From the NCBI GenBank assembly GCA_016858145.1, contig JAEHOE010000016.1:496001-560000 (forward strand): a stretch of 64,000 bases of DNA. Direction: 5' to 3'. A program made the translations under genes and the position numbers. How positions within the stretch are numbered: the stretch's first letter is position 1; every line of letters begins with the position of its first letter. Origin of the DNA: Edaphochlamys debaryana (Eukaryota > Chlorophyta > Chlorophyceae > Chlamydomonadales). Shown here in pieces: positions 13,201-24,540 of the stretch. The notes below the pieces were generated by a model that worked only from the letters and a program-made list of their open reading frames with translations, was not told the origin of the DNA and did not search any database.

Positions 13201-13489
13201 CGGTTTCGGAGCGCCCGGGTCAACCGCCCGCAGCAACGCCAGCGGCCCGGCAGGCCAGGCGGCAGGAGGCGGCATAAGTCGCGGCGGGGCCGGGACCGCC
13301 GGGGCTGCGGGGCCGGCGCCGGGGTCCCTGGGAGCCAGCAGGACCAACTCGCGGCCGGCGTCCATGGCTGCGGCCCATCCGCTGATGGAGCTTCTGGGTC
13401 AGGCGGCCGCCGACCTGCAGGCACTTAACGTGGTCCTGGGGCCCGTGGTGGGGCAAGCGGGGGTTACAAGCTCGGCGGGGTCGTGCTGA
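7280..13489 (+). CDS. Large coiled-coil / intrinsically disordered protein, function unknown
   Basis: Not recognised. Exons: 7280-7352, 7455-7540, 7652-7894 (or 7876 with a GC donor), 8077-8286 or 8292, 8453-8622, 8782-8854, 9007-11327, 11479-13489. All phases close, giving about 1,730 residues. The N-terminal ~300 residues are heptad-like coiled coil rich in Gln, Glu, Ala and Leu (for example LKRVKELSEELKRKEADAKQ). From about residue 310 the protein is low-complexity Ala/Gly/Ser/Pro with SP- and RS-like runs near 9640-9780 and 10860-10900. A short predicted helix (SVEASLAQLYRELEEFKIQ) lies near 9800. A Ser/Tyr-Gly-rich repeat lies at 13015-13105, followed by a hydrophobic C-terminal segment. 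The architecture suggests a scaffold, for example cytoskeletal or centrosomal, but no family could be assigned. Confidence 0.75.
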
Positions 13490-14143
13490 CACGGTCGGGA
13501 TCCTCGGGGGTTGTGGGCGGGTCTCGCTGTGAAGACTGCGCGGTGACTGAGTAGGTTGTAAGGGGCAAGCCGGGGACCGGGACTGGGACTGGGTCGATGG
13601 GCACAGCCTGGAGTAAGCCTGGTTGGAGTGAGGCTGGACGTGCGGTTGATGTTGGGAGATCAGCCGGCGGTGTGTTGGCCGGGACTGGAGGGCGAGACTG
13701 AGGCGGGGCCTGCAGATGGGGATGGTTAGGTTGCAAGTCGGAGCGACCTTGGGGCAAGGCCCAGGGGGACAGCTGGGGACAGTAACATATACTTAGCGGT
13801 TGTTACGAGGGGCCTAAAGGGGGGCCAGGGGTTGCGCGACGGTGGGACACGACCGGTAGGGCACACTGGGCCCGACGACGGGATGTTCAGTCGGATGTAG
13901 CGAGCCTCGGAGACTCTCGGACCGCCGCTCAGCACGTCAGCCCTTCACTGTTTTACATGCACACGGTACCGCTCTCCTACAAGGTCAAGCAGCTTTCTGC
14001 CGGCAGCTGCGCACCAGCTCGAAACCAAAGTAGCTCGCATACTCAGGCGCCTCTACGAACGCCTACAGCCCCGTTGCAAGCAGCTGCTTACGCTAGGCTT
14101 GTGCTCTGCCCAGTAACGCTCCGGAGAGCGAAGGCGGGAGACA
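13490..14143. other. Intergenic region after the coiled-coil gene
   Basis: Holds the 3' UTR of the coiled-coil gene and the promoter of the four-helix membrane protein gene. A TGTAA motif lies 68 bp after the stop. No other feature is supported. Confidence 0.5.
13557..13561 (+). terminator. TGTAA polyadenylation signal candidate
   Basis: TGTAA is the usual volvocine green-algal polyadenylation motif. This copy lies 68 bp downstream of the stop at 13489, although algal 3' UTRs are often longer. Confidence 0.45.
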
Positions 14144-16662
14144 ATGGCGTGTTGCACCGGCGCCAGGAAGCTTGTGTGGGGCTTCTGGGCCCTGAACTTT
14201 GTAAGCTGGGGTGACATGATAAGCATAGGTGTTGTTGTTGGACTGGGGTTCAGCGGGTCGTGTCTAGGAGCCCGCGACGTCTTGAATGGGAGTTGCGGGA
14301 GCACGCGACCAAACCTGCAGGCCTGGGGCACTCCTGGAGATGCTCGTTACTGGATCCGGGCGTCGCCGGGCTCAGACAGGCCAATACATCCGCCACGGCC
14401 ATCCACACGGCCGTCCATCTCCACGCCCTCCCGCCAAGACCCTGACCGGTACCTGCCTGTCCCTTCACCTCCCCCCCTCACGCAACCCGCAGCTTATATC
14501 AACGGTATACATGGCGATCGCCCTTACGACCTTTTACAACGTGCAGTCAGGCGTCAAGTACCTGCGGTCTTTCGAGAACTCATCGGTGAGGCCAGGGGCC
14601 CAAGCCACGCTCAGGCTGTTGCGGTCTGCAGCAAGCCATCGTGCATCCCCTGTACCCCCACTCAAGCGAGGAATGCACCACGGCTCGTCTGCACCCCTTG
14701 TGAACCAGCTCATGTGTGCATGATACGTAGCGGACCCGAGTCCACCCTAACCCTTCCTCCGGTCTCGACCTGCAGGCCTATAAGGACAGCCTGCTGGCCT
14801 CCTGTATGATTGGGTTCCTGGTAGTCCTATTCTGGGTCGTCTTTTCTTTCTTCATGTGAGCGGGGCTCAGCACAGGCGTGCAGCGGGGGAAGGTGGGGGT
14901 GTGCACCGGAGCCACCGGGTGCGATGCGCTGCTTCGTGCTCCACGCCCCTTGTCCTGGACCGGCGGACGGAAGCGAGGAACGCGTGCAGGCACCCAGGCC
15001 CCACCTCCACTCCAAGCACTTGTGCCCTCACGCCACCCCCGACCCCTACTTCACGCACCCCCTTGAACGATCACCCCCATCCCCCACCCGACCCCAACCC
15101 CCACAACCCCCGAAACCCAGCCTGCTTGGCCGCTTCTTCGGCTCCATCGCCATGGGCTTCGGCATGCTGCTGGGCTCCTGTTCACACACGGGCTTCTTCA
15201 TGCTGCTGGCGGGGCTGGTGCTGCAGACGCACGAGAACCTGGCGTCCAGCTTCAAGGTGAGGGAATGGGGGTGTTGGAGGGGGGGAAGGAGTAGGCAGGA
15301 GGTGGGGGCCAAACATGGGCAGGGCGACAGTGGTTGAGGCGGGGAGCCGAAAGGGCGAGGGGCTGGGCGAGGGAATGCAGCGATGGTCAAGCAATGGACG
15401 GTAGGCACGCGGAGTCAACTGTGGTAAGAGAGGAGTCAACTGTGGTGAGAGGGGCGGAGGGGATGAAGAAGGGAGGTGGCGCGGAGTGGGGCCAGGGCAG
15501 TGGCAGGAGGGAGTATTGAGGCAGGGGCGAAGGAGGAGGGGAGGACGGCCCACAGCGGCTTTGGGGCCACTGCGACGGGAGGTGGCTCCAATCAAATGCC
15601 ATGGGGCTAAGGCACGTTAGCCAGATAGCGGAGCAGCCGAGGACCCGCAAGCGTCACGGAGTTGGGAGGCGGCAAGAGTGTCAGGTCCATGGGCCGGAGA
15701 AGTGGGAAGGGGCTGGGCAGGGAGGGTAAAGCGTGCTGAAGAGGCCGCCGCGCGTGGAAAAGGACTGGGCAGGTTGTGGGTTACGGCGTCCTTCCCGCGT
15801 CAACCCCCGCTTCTGCCCTTCTGCACCACCCCTCACCCACGCCGCCAAACAGGACGCCGGCATCTGGTCCAGCAACGACTACTCCACCTACGTGGCCACC
15901 TTCGCATTCAACTACATCCTCACCGGCATGTGAGCGCGCGCCGGGGGACCGCCACTCTTGCGCTGGGACTGGACCGGGCCCGTGGGGGTGGCATCTGTTG
16001 TCGGCTGTCGCGACGTCGCCGCGGTTGATTCGTCCCTCCGTGCGGTTGGTGGCCCCCACGCCCACCTTGATTGACGTTTCCCTCCACCTCCACCTTGACC
16101 TCCCCCAACCCCCAGGTACTTCCTCATGTTCATTGTGCTCCTCTTCACGGCCAAGGACCTGACAGGGGGGGAGAGGGGTGAGCACGCGCACGGGCACTGG
16201 CGGGCACTGGCGAGCAGCACGAGGGCTGGCCGAGGGCTGCAAAGGCGTGTGAAGGGGCAGAGACTTGCTGTCATTGCGGGCACTGCAGGATTGCGAAGCG
16301 GGCGCAACAGGCCAGGGAAGGGACGGGAAGCAGGCGGCAAGGGGCGCAGTGCGTTGGGCATACATGGCACCGAGGTCGTGAGGACTGAAACAGGAGGCCG
16401 CCTCTGTCCACAATCCCACGATCCGCCCTCATCCTTGCTCTTCCCCCTCACCCTCCCCCAATCCCCCCGCCCCGCAGAAGCCGCCTACGACGCTGGGCCC
16501 AAGCCCAGCAAGTCCGCGGGCGCCGGCAAGGAGATGACGCCCCCCGCCGCCGCCTCCGGCATGGCCTCGGGCCCCACCTTCGCCTCCACGGTGGACAACA
16601 ACCACGGCTTCGGGACCAACTGGCCCAACCACGGCCAGTCCTTCCGGGGCGGCCAGGTGTAG
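14144..16662 (+). CDS. Four-transmembrane-helix protein, function unknown
   Basis: Not recognised. Exons: 14144-14200, 14493-14585, 14776-14855, 15121-15256, 15853-15929, 16116-16177, 16478-16662. Phases close exactly, giving 229 residues. Hydrophobic segments lie at about residues 9-33 (WGFWALNFLISTVYMAIALT), 56-79 (MIGFLVVLFWVVFSFF), 83-112 (MGFGMLLGS...FFMLLAGLVL) and 135-157 (FAFNYILTGMYFLMFIVLLF). A ~70-residue hydrophilic C-terminal tail rich in Gly, Pro, Ser and Asn follows. The topology resembles tetraspanin- or MARVEL-like proteins, but no CCG motif or conserved loop cysteines support either family. The first intron has a canonical GTAAGC donor. The end of the coding region is part of a 26-bp sequence repeated twice more in the downstream DNA. 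Confidence 0.8.
15411..15452. repeat. Short tandem duplication inside an intron
   Basis: The phrase GAGTCAACTGTGGT followed by (A/G)AGAGRG occurs twice back to back within the intron between exons 4 and 5 of the four-helix protein gene. This looks like ordinary slippage or local duplication. Confidence 0.6.
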
Positions 16663-16887
16663 GGCGGGCAGGAGTAACCCGGCCAGGAGTAGGCCGGCCA
16701 AACTGGCAGAGTGGTGGATGGAGGGTGGCCCAAGCCAAGGCCAGTCCTTCCGGGGCAGCCAGGTTTCGGCCGGCCTGCGGCCCTGGTCCGTAGGCGAGTA
16801 GGGAGGGGGCGTTGCGAGCCTCGCATGTGGGTGAGCGCGGTGGTGGTGTTAGGCCGCCCGCGGCCAGTCCTTCCGGGGCGGCCAGGT
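16633..16887. repeat. Three dispersed copies of a 26-bp sequence, the first inside a coding end
   Basis: Copies at 16633-16658, 16739-16764 and 16862-16887 share GGCCAGTCCTTCCGGGGC followed by (G/A)GCCAGGT. The first copy encodes the final residues of the four-helix membrane protein; the other two lie in its downstream region. Only one substitution separates copy 2 from the others. Spacing is 106 and 123 bp. Confidence 0.85.
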
Positions 16888-17990
16888 TAAGAAGTGCCCC
16901 GTGTCACCAAGTAGGTTGCACGGTCAGCGTCCGGCGCCCGTGGGCGACCCTGCCCGTGGTATGGAAGCTGGCAGCAAGGCAGTGGCTGTGGCAGGTCCGG
17001 TGGGACCGTAAGCGGGGGACGGCAGCGAGGAGGGGCCCGCAGGCGCCCGACTGAAGGCCGCTGGCCAGGGGTCGGAGCCGGCGGCACGGGGAGGCGTACA
17101 GGTGGCAGGCCGCACAGCGAAAGGGTCTGGGCATGGGATGGGCCTGCAGCGAATGAACGAGAGGGGTTTCCCGTGGGCTGCAATGGTGCAAGGCGTGACG
17201 GTTATTAGCTGTGCGTGGTGACTCAGTACCGGTAGATCTCTATGTGGGATGAAGTCGCAGGGCAAGGCGGTGGGCAGCGGTCTGACATGATCTCGAAGCA
17301 GCCTCAAAGCCCAAGAGTTTATTCGGGCTTATGCATAAAGGCCAGGGCCTGTATCAGGGTGTACGGCTCTGCTACCGACTCGATGAGTCACTTTGCGCCT
17401 TGGCTTACCCCCAAGCAAGCGCCAAGCGCAGCCCCGCAGCCATGCATTCACACCGGAAATGCGGAAAGGCCAGGCCGCCATCGTAGCCGCCTCGTCCGCC
17501 TACTCCTTCAGCTCCGCCTCCATCGGCTGCACCGCCCTGTGCGCCTGTCTCGTTAAGAGCACCCGAGACCCGACCCGACGCTTCGCGTTCAGGCCCTACG
17601 CGCCCCAACGCGGCCGCAACGCGGTCCCCCGTCCCCATAGGGCACCGTCCCGTCAAGACACCAGACGCTGAGCGCTCAGCCACCACACGGCCCCAGTCTC
17701 GCGCGCACACACCATTGCGCAACTCCGTACCTACTACGGCAGTACCCTGATGCTCCCCTGTGGGTGCCTTACCCTCCCAACCCTCGCCTCCCGTGGGCTT
17801 CCGGCTGAACCCACCGCAGCCTACACCGCAGCCTACCCCCCCAGCTAAGCCACAGCTGCACCCCAGCTACGCCCCAGCACCGCGTTAATGTGAGCGCCCA
17901 AGTACGCGCGCGCTCCTGCACAACCCAGTCACGATGCGGCCTCCACCAGCCAGCATCCATCCATCTCATTTCCTGCCGCCCTCGACCGCG
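16663..17990. other. Intergenic region between convergent genes
   Basis: Contains the 3' ends of the four-helix protein gene (plus) and the F-box/LRR-like gene (minus). Apart from the two extra 26-bp repeat copies and a CAGC/CCCAGC-rich stretch near 17800-17880, nothing is supported. Open frames here lack splice or family support. Confidence 0.5.
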
Positions 17991-20479
17991 CTAAGCGCCG
18001 TTGATGTATCGGTCCGGCGGAAGGTCCCGCAGACCGTGCAGCGTCTGGGCCAGCCATCGGAGCCGCTCCAGGCTGGCTACGCTGGGGCAGGGTGCGCCCT
18101 CCATCTTGCCGTCCCACAGCGCCTGGAGCACCTGCACGTGGGGCGGCCAGGGCGAGAGACAGGGTCAGTGATTTTGCCAAGGAGCCGAGGTCCATGCCAA
18201 GGGCTGAGAGGCGGTGAGCAAGTTGCTGGTTAGCCAACGTCTGCCCAGCCAAGCACACGAGCATCCTGTCATTCCACGAGACCCCTGCCCTCCCGGTTAA
18301 CCTTCAACGCACCTTGCTGATGGCACGCCCCAGCGAGCGCTTCACTGCCACCACCTCAATCTCGTCCTCACCCTCGCCCTCTGCCTCCATGCCTCCTTCG
18401 TCACCCGCTGGCTCCCCGCCTCCAGCCCCTCCGCCCGCTCCATCATTCCCGACCGCTTGCGGGGGGGTCCGCCTGACGGCAGCCGCCGCCGCCCGGACAG
18501 CTTCCGCCGTATCTCCGCCCACGATAACCGCGCCAGACATAGGGACCGGCCGGAACCACAGGGAGCCGACGTTGGCATCTGGGTCGTCCACGGCCGCCTC
18601 CCTGGCGTCACGGGCCAACCAGGCTGCCACAGCCCCGGGTGACGAGAGCAGGGAGGCGACGGTCGGTCCCCGGAGGAGCAGCGTCGTGTGTTTTGCGTTG
18701 CTGGGGTGGGCAATCGGCCCTGCCCTGCCCCGCATGATCTGGACTGCCCGCTGTAGCAGCTGCTGGGAGCTTAGCGGGGGCGGGCTTGCGCCCGTGCCCT
18801 TGCTTCTGAGGCTGCCGAGGCTCTCCCCTGTGCTAGATGCCGGGGCCAGGCCATCGCGACCGCGGGGAGCCGAGAGGCCAGCGTACACCAACTCGCAATG
18901 TGCCTGGCCCCTTGAGCTAGGCAGCTCCGATGTCAGGGCCCCTGGCAGAGCAACAAGGCTTGCGATGGCTGCCACCCGTTCGGGCACCGCACGTGATGGC
19001 TCCGCGTGTATCGTTGCGAGCGAGATGCTATCGCACCGCGCAAGCAGCCTCGAGAAGCCGCGACTGACCGCCGCCGCCTCCTCCTCTCCGACCTGCAGGC
19101 GACGACGGTGGCGACGGTGGCGACCCCCTAGCAGTGGTTCAACGACCTACAGTTGGCTGTTGCTAGGGTGGTGCTGGTATGGGAGGGCCATACCCGGTAG
19201 GTGGCGCTACACGCTTAACCTCTCTCAGCCTCGGCTCGGAGCTGGTTCCTATTGTAACATCGCATCCTGCAGGCGCAGCTCCAGCTTGAGGCGTGGCAGC
19301 CTCGGCCCCAGCACCCGGCTGGGGAGCAGCATAGCCGTCAGCAGGTTGTCCACGTCACTGAGGTACACCTCCCCGCTGTCCTGATCATCGAGCTGCAAGC
19401 AGGTGCGTGAGCTTGCCTTCCTCCAGGCTGCACGTCACGCGGCCCCAGGTCTGTACGTCGCCAATGAATACGGCACCGAACACGCAGTGCTGTACGGAGG
19501 GCTGCAGCGCGTCCAGCACACCGCATACCCCCTGCAGGTATAGGAAGCGGACGGGGCGGCATGGGCTGTGAGTTGGACCACTCATGGCTGGTTGCAAAGT
19601 CGCCTGGGCCCTAGGCCGGCTGATGGGTAGGCCACGCACCGCAGGGCCAAGCAGGGTCACCCTCGGCACTTAACGTACAGCATCCGTTCGTGCGACAATG
19701 CAACAGCCCACCTCCCGTCTACCTAGTTCTCAAGCAGTGCAACTGCGCTAGCTGCTTACCTCGGGTTGGAATACCATGCTCTCCCTCAGCTCCAGCGACC
19801 GCAGGGCCGTCATCATGGCAACCGCGGCGGCCACCTCCTCCTCCTCAATCACGCCCTCGTCCCCGCCAACATCCAGCAGTGTCAGTTGAACCGCCAGGCT
19901 TGGCGTGATGCATGTCATCCACGTGTAGGCACTGATCGTCAGGGTAGTGAGCCTGGAGAGGCTGGCCAGGGCAGCCGACGCCAAGGCCCTACCGAGCGGG
20001 CCCGGCCCCAGCCAGCAGTCGAGCTCGAGCGTCCGGAGCGCAGGCAAGCTCCGCGTCAGCCCGAATAGGACCTCCGCCGGGAGCTCCACGGGAGTTCCTA
20101 TGCAGCGGCTTATGATGAGCGTCTCGATGTGGTCGCATGGCGGGGAGTTGGCGAAGGGCATGAGGAGCACGGACGGCGCCCAGCCCTGCCAGTTTCTCGT
20201 TGGAAGCGTTATCTGCTTGCACCGTGGCCATCGCGCCAGCGAGCAATCGCCCCGGGCGTAGAGGTCGTAGTGCGCTGCACGTCCCGGCCCCAGCCTGAGC
20301 GGCCTGAGGCTCTCGACCGAAGTGTCCAGCACATCCCGTAACCCTCGGCATGCCAGCCGCGCGTTACGCACGGTGTCACGGCCATAACGCCGCAGCCCGT
20401 GGAGCAGAGCTGTGCTGGCGTCGATGGATAGGCTTGACGCAAGCAAGTCGCCGAACGTCACGCCTGACACAACAGCCAT
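17991..20479 (-). CDS. F-box/LRR-like protein (hypothetical)
   Basis: Probable exons on the minus strand: 20479-19760, 19531 to about 19410, 19392 to about 19255, 19092-18313, 18131-17991. The N-terminal part (LLHGLRRYGRDTVRNARLAC, then RGLRDVLD) resembles the degenerate F-box found in algal F-box/LRR proteins. It is followed by leucine-rich-repeat-like segments such as LRTLELDCWLG, LTTLTISAY, LTLLDVGG and LRSLELRES. F-box/LRR proteins are typically substrate receptors of SCF ubiquitin ligases; that role is inferred here. The central exons are individually convincing, but the second and third are in different frames with almost no room for an intron, and the third exon's donor is unclear. The C-terminal ~300 residues (exons 4-5) match nothing recognised. 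Confidence 0.6.
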
Positions 20480-21356
20480 CGTCTCTAAGCTTTCGAGTTT
20501 GTGACTGCTCCAGCAAGGACCCGTGGCATGCGCGTTTCGACGTGTACGGTCGTGTGTGTTAACCGCGATTCGCGCGATTCCCTCCCGCCCTCCTCCTCCT
20601 GCCCGTCACCCCTCCTGCGCCCTACGCCCCGTCGCCCCGCCTGCGCCCCGTTGTCTGAAATGACCCCTCCCCCGTTCTGACCCTCATCCGCGAATCCGCC
20701 ACACCTCCATATTCCTCTCTATTCGTTTCTCGCTCCTTGACCTCAATCCCTTGGCATGCCCTTGGAGCTCTTACCTACCATTACCGTACCTCTCGGCGGT
20801 CCAACCCTTCTCGCTATTCTAGCTTCAATCCTTTGCGCACCAACCCTTGCTACGACAAAGGGGCTCGCGCGGGGGCCATGTCCGCTTCCCGTTGTCGCGC
20901 TCAAGAAAGGCCGCAAGTTGACTGGAGACCTCCTGTTGTCCCGTTGGCCCACGGCCCATATGCGAGTTCACGGCTGATGCCTGTCTCCGTGTGCCAACAC
21001 GCAACTGCCTCGCCTCCGCCAACATGCAGCCCCACGCTTGCCTCCACTCAGCCCAAAACGTTGCTAAAGAGATCTGACGGCCCCCGCCGCCCCGCGTCTC
21101 GCTCCCTGGCCCTCCATCGACCCACATCACATCCCCCCTCGGCTCCCTCAGTCCACCTCGCCCGGCGGCAGGTTCTGCCTGCGCTTGGCACCCTGCGTGA
21201 CCCACCCGTTCGGTGCATGACAGACTGACCCTGTCAGTGCTCCATGCCGGAACCCCGTGTCCCGCCCCATCCCTCGTCACGCTCCCGCAAGCGCTCCAGC
21301 GTTCCAGCGGTCAACGGCCATTACTGCCCGGCTCACGCCCATCACATGCTGTCACG
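20480..21356. other. Intergenic region upstream of the F-box/LRR-like gene
   Basis: About 880 bp between the start of the F-box/LRR-like gene and the stop of the kinase gene, both on the minus strand. It should contain the kinase 3' UTR and the F-box promoter. A C-rich CGCCC-type stretch lies near 20580-20660. No exon is supported. Confidence 0.45.
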
Positions 21357-24300
21357 TCAGGAGCAGCCCCTCAGCGCGGCATGCCCGAGGACCTCCTGGG
21401 CCCTGCCCGGCCCTCCGCCCAGCCTGACGTCCGCCCTCTGCCGCAGCAACCCCCGCAGCAGTTGGACCGTTGAGGGCCCGACCTGCAAGGGGGCGTACAG
21501 GCCTCGTGAGCGGACTTCTCTGCAGTCTGCACATGGTTTAAGTCCAGCTGCGGGGAGCACTCCAAACAGCAGAAGCCAGAGCCCTGAGATCTTTGTGTTG
21601 CGCCTGACGGCCGAGCACCTCGCCATATTGAGGAACCCAAGACATACCTGTGGGCCTCCTTCCGCGGGCGACGGGAAGGGCGGAGAGTAATGCGACACCC
21701 GATGGAGCAGGGCCTCGAGGCCGCCGCCGCCGCAGATCCAGGGAGATCTACCGTACAGAAGCTCGTACCCCAGCACGCCAAGCGCCCACCAGTCAGAGGC
21801 GGGCGCGTACGCGCTTGCGCCGTCCTGCGTGGTAGGAGGGGTCAGGGGTGCAGTGGGGCCGGCGGAGGCAAGAGGGGGACGCGGGAGTGGAGTGAGCGAA
21901 CAGGAGCGGGCCATTTACGAGGCTTGGCAAGTCAGCCGACGCAAGGTAAGTATGGCTGCCCCGCACATGTTTGGCAGACCCTGGGACCGGCGAGCAACGT
22001 TCCAGATCCGGGGGAATCGGGTAATCGGCAGGCCCCTAGATGAAGCAGCCCGCATGCAGCGCGGGCCGAGTGGCGGCCGGCCCGGGGAAGCTGGCTGCGG
22101 CACCACCTAGGGCTGCTGGCACTGCCTAGGCCGCGCATTCTTCCTCGTCCTCCCCGTCAGCTTGACCGAACCTTGAGCAGCTCATACGCCAGATACTCCG
22201 CTGTGCCCCAAACCACGAAGCCGCCGCCTTGGCCGCCCTCGTTGCCACTGCCGCCGCCACCCTGAGCAGAGCTGGCCCCTGGTGTGATGCTTGCGAATGC
22301 AGCCGCCGCCTCTGCGGCGGCCCGTTCGCAGCTGCCGCCGGGTCCGTTGTCTGCTGAGGCACCCGCCCCCGGGGCGTCCCGGCACAGGTCAAAGTCAACG
22401 AGGACCACGTGATCAGGATCCTGCATGCGTGTACGGCGGCAGCAAGCGTGCGGCGGCGTTGGCTTGGTTGTGGGTTGGTGGGAAGGAACACCGGGGAGTT
22501 GGGAGGCAGCGCCCACCAGCCCACCATGCCCCCGGGCCCTGGTGTCAATTGCTGACAGTCAGATAAGCAACCCCGGCCCCCGGCCCCTGGTGCGCCCACC
22601 GAGTCAGTCGAGTGGAGCAACACGTTCTCCGCCTGGAGGTGGGCGTGAGTGATAGGGAGAAGGCTTTGAGTGAGCGAGGCCATGAAACCAGCAGCGCTGA
22701 AAGGTCAGGGAGGGGCGGAGCGCGGAGGTCGGGCGGGAGAGGGACTTTGCCCCCGCCCGTCTCCCGTTCCCTCGCACCGGCGGATGCAGGCAACCGCGAG
22801 CAAACGCCCGCCTGCCCCGCTTGCACCGTGCACCCCACGGCCTTGCCTTGAGATCCACAGCCAGGATGCCCAGGGAGTGGAGGGCGGCTAGGGAGCGCCC
22901 CACGGAGGCCAGCATGCGCAGCACTCGAGCCTGCGCCGCACGCCGCGCACCGCACGCAGCACACATCACGCAGCGCGGAGCACGAGACATGAGCACAGCG
23001 TCAGTACAGCGGACAGCGTGTGCAGGGGAGGAGCTGGCGACAGCCCAGCAACGCACGGGCCGTGTGCTAGCTCTGCCGGTGAGCTGCGGGATACGTCCTG
23101 GGCCCCGGCAGGCCAGTTTGGCCATCGAGTGACTGTTGCAACCACATCAGTGCCCATACGTGCCCCTCTGGCACCTCGGCACCGCCCTCGGCCCAGGGAT
23201 GACGCCGCAGCACCCTGGCCGATCTCAGTACCGGTAACCTCAGGCAGCCCCTCTGGCTACCAGCGCCCGCTCACCTCGGGCAGCCGCCCCCCAGGCTGCC
23301 TCCGGCGCAGCTCGGCGAGGCAGGGCCCCGTGCAGGCCTGCGGGGCGGGCGATGACAGACGTTGGCAAGGCACTCAAGCCGCCGCAAGCAGGGTCAGGGA
23401 CCGAGACAGCCGGGTGGGCCGTGACTCCCACCGACTCCAACCACGAGGTGTTGGGGAAAGGGCAGAGGCGGAACATGGAAGTGGAGACGTGAGGCTAGAG
23501 CCAGCGGGGTATTGTTATCAGACACCGCACACGGTCCTCACACGGGGGGCTGGGGCCGGGTAGACCGAGAGACTCCGACACATGTTGGCAGGGTGTGCCG
23601 GGCCTCCTGACGCTCGCACCTGCATGACCAGCAGCACCGCATCCGCCTCGCTGTCGTACACGCACGCATAGTGTCGTACGAGACCGTCCGGGTTGCCCGC
23701 CGTCGCCAGAGCCTGGGCCACGGCGGCTTCCCGAGCCACACGCTGCAGGGGGAAGGAGGGTCGGCGGGTGTCGGACCTCAGGGGGTGCTGGCGTTGGGGT
23801 TTCTGCACCGGTCAGTCCCAGCCAGGCAGGCCACAGCCCAGAGATGAAGGCGTCATCATCCGGAATCGGCCCGCCCGGCCCGTGGGCCGCACGTCCACCC
23901 ATGAAGGCGCTAGGGAGGCGGGCACCCGCTCGGGGGTCGCAGTCCAAGTGAGGGGGCGAAGAATGCAGTCGTAGGCATCTGCACAAGCATTGCCATGTGC
24001 TTCCGAGCGCGACTGGCAGGTTCAGCTTGGCGGTGAAGGGTTGCCCAGCACGTCAGGCACAGCATTCAGAAGGGTGGTGGAGGAGGCGGGGAACGGCGGG
24101 GGGCGGAGGGGTGGGGAGGGGTGGCCTTCGCTCTACAGGGGTGGCCTTCTCTCCCGCGCGCGCGGCTTGCAGGCCCACCTGCAAGACGGAGAGTCGCTGT
24201 GCCTCCTTTCCTGCCCCGCTCGGCAGCCCAACGCGTTTGACGGCGAAGCGCTCCCAGGTGGTGGGGCACACGGCCTCCGCGACTCTGTGGGCAGCATGTC

Positions 24301-24540
24301 ACATGCAGGGTCATACAACGAGCGAGTTTGCAGCCACACATATACGATGTACGTAACTAAGATGCATGAAGCAGGAGAGATCGCCAGCAAGCCCTCTGGC
24401 AGAGAACTGCGATCCCGCCATGCGCACCTGCTTATGCTGCCGTGTCCCAGCTCGTTACCTAGCTTGAGGGCCCGTGCACGACTGAGAGCTGCTTGTGTAG
24501 TCGCCGCAAAGTCAGGTGTGCTGAAGCAGAAGGGCGGCAT
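21357..24540 (-). CDS. AGC-type (AGCVIII-like) Ser/Thr protein kinase with altered catalytic loop
   Basis: Exons on the minus strand: 24540-24428, 24284-24179, 23742-23620, 23337-23275, 22930-22847, 22632-22600, 22420-22172, 21824-21648, 21482-21357. Phases close, giving 357 residues that are almost only kinase domain. Motifs in order: glycine loop LGHGSISRV (31-39), FAVK with Lys54, helix C REAAV with Glu78, catalytic loop AVDLKAEN (159-166), DFD (183-185), GTAEYLAYE (APE equivalent, ending at 254), DWWALGVLGYELLYGRSPW (268 on), and the C-lobe LLRGLLRQRADVRLGGGPG. DFD instead of DFG, an activation segment enlarged by ~40 residues (Gly/Ala-rich), and the DWWALG block are hallmarks of plant AGCVIII kinases (phototropin/PINOID type). 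The usual HRD or YRD is AVD: the catalytic Asp, Lys and Asn remain but the Arg is lost. Activity is therefore uncertain. The intron after exon 5 has an AAG|GCAAGG (GC) donor. The start is the first ATG in the exon. Confidence 0.85.
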
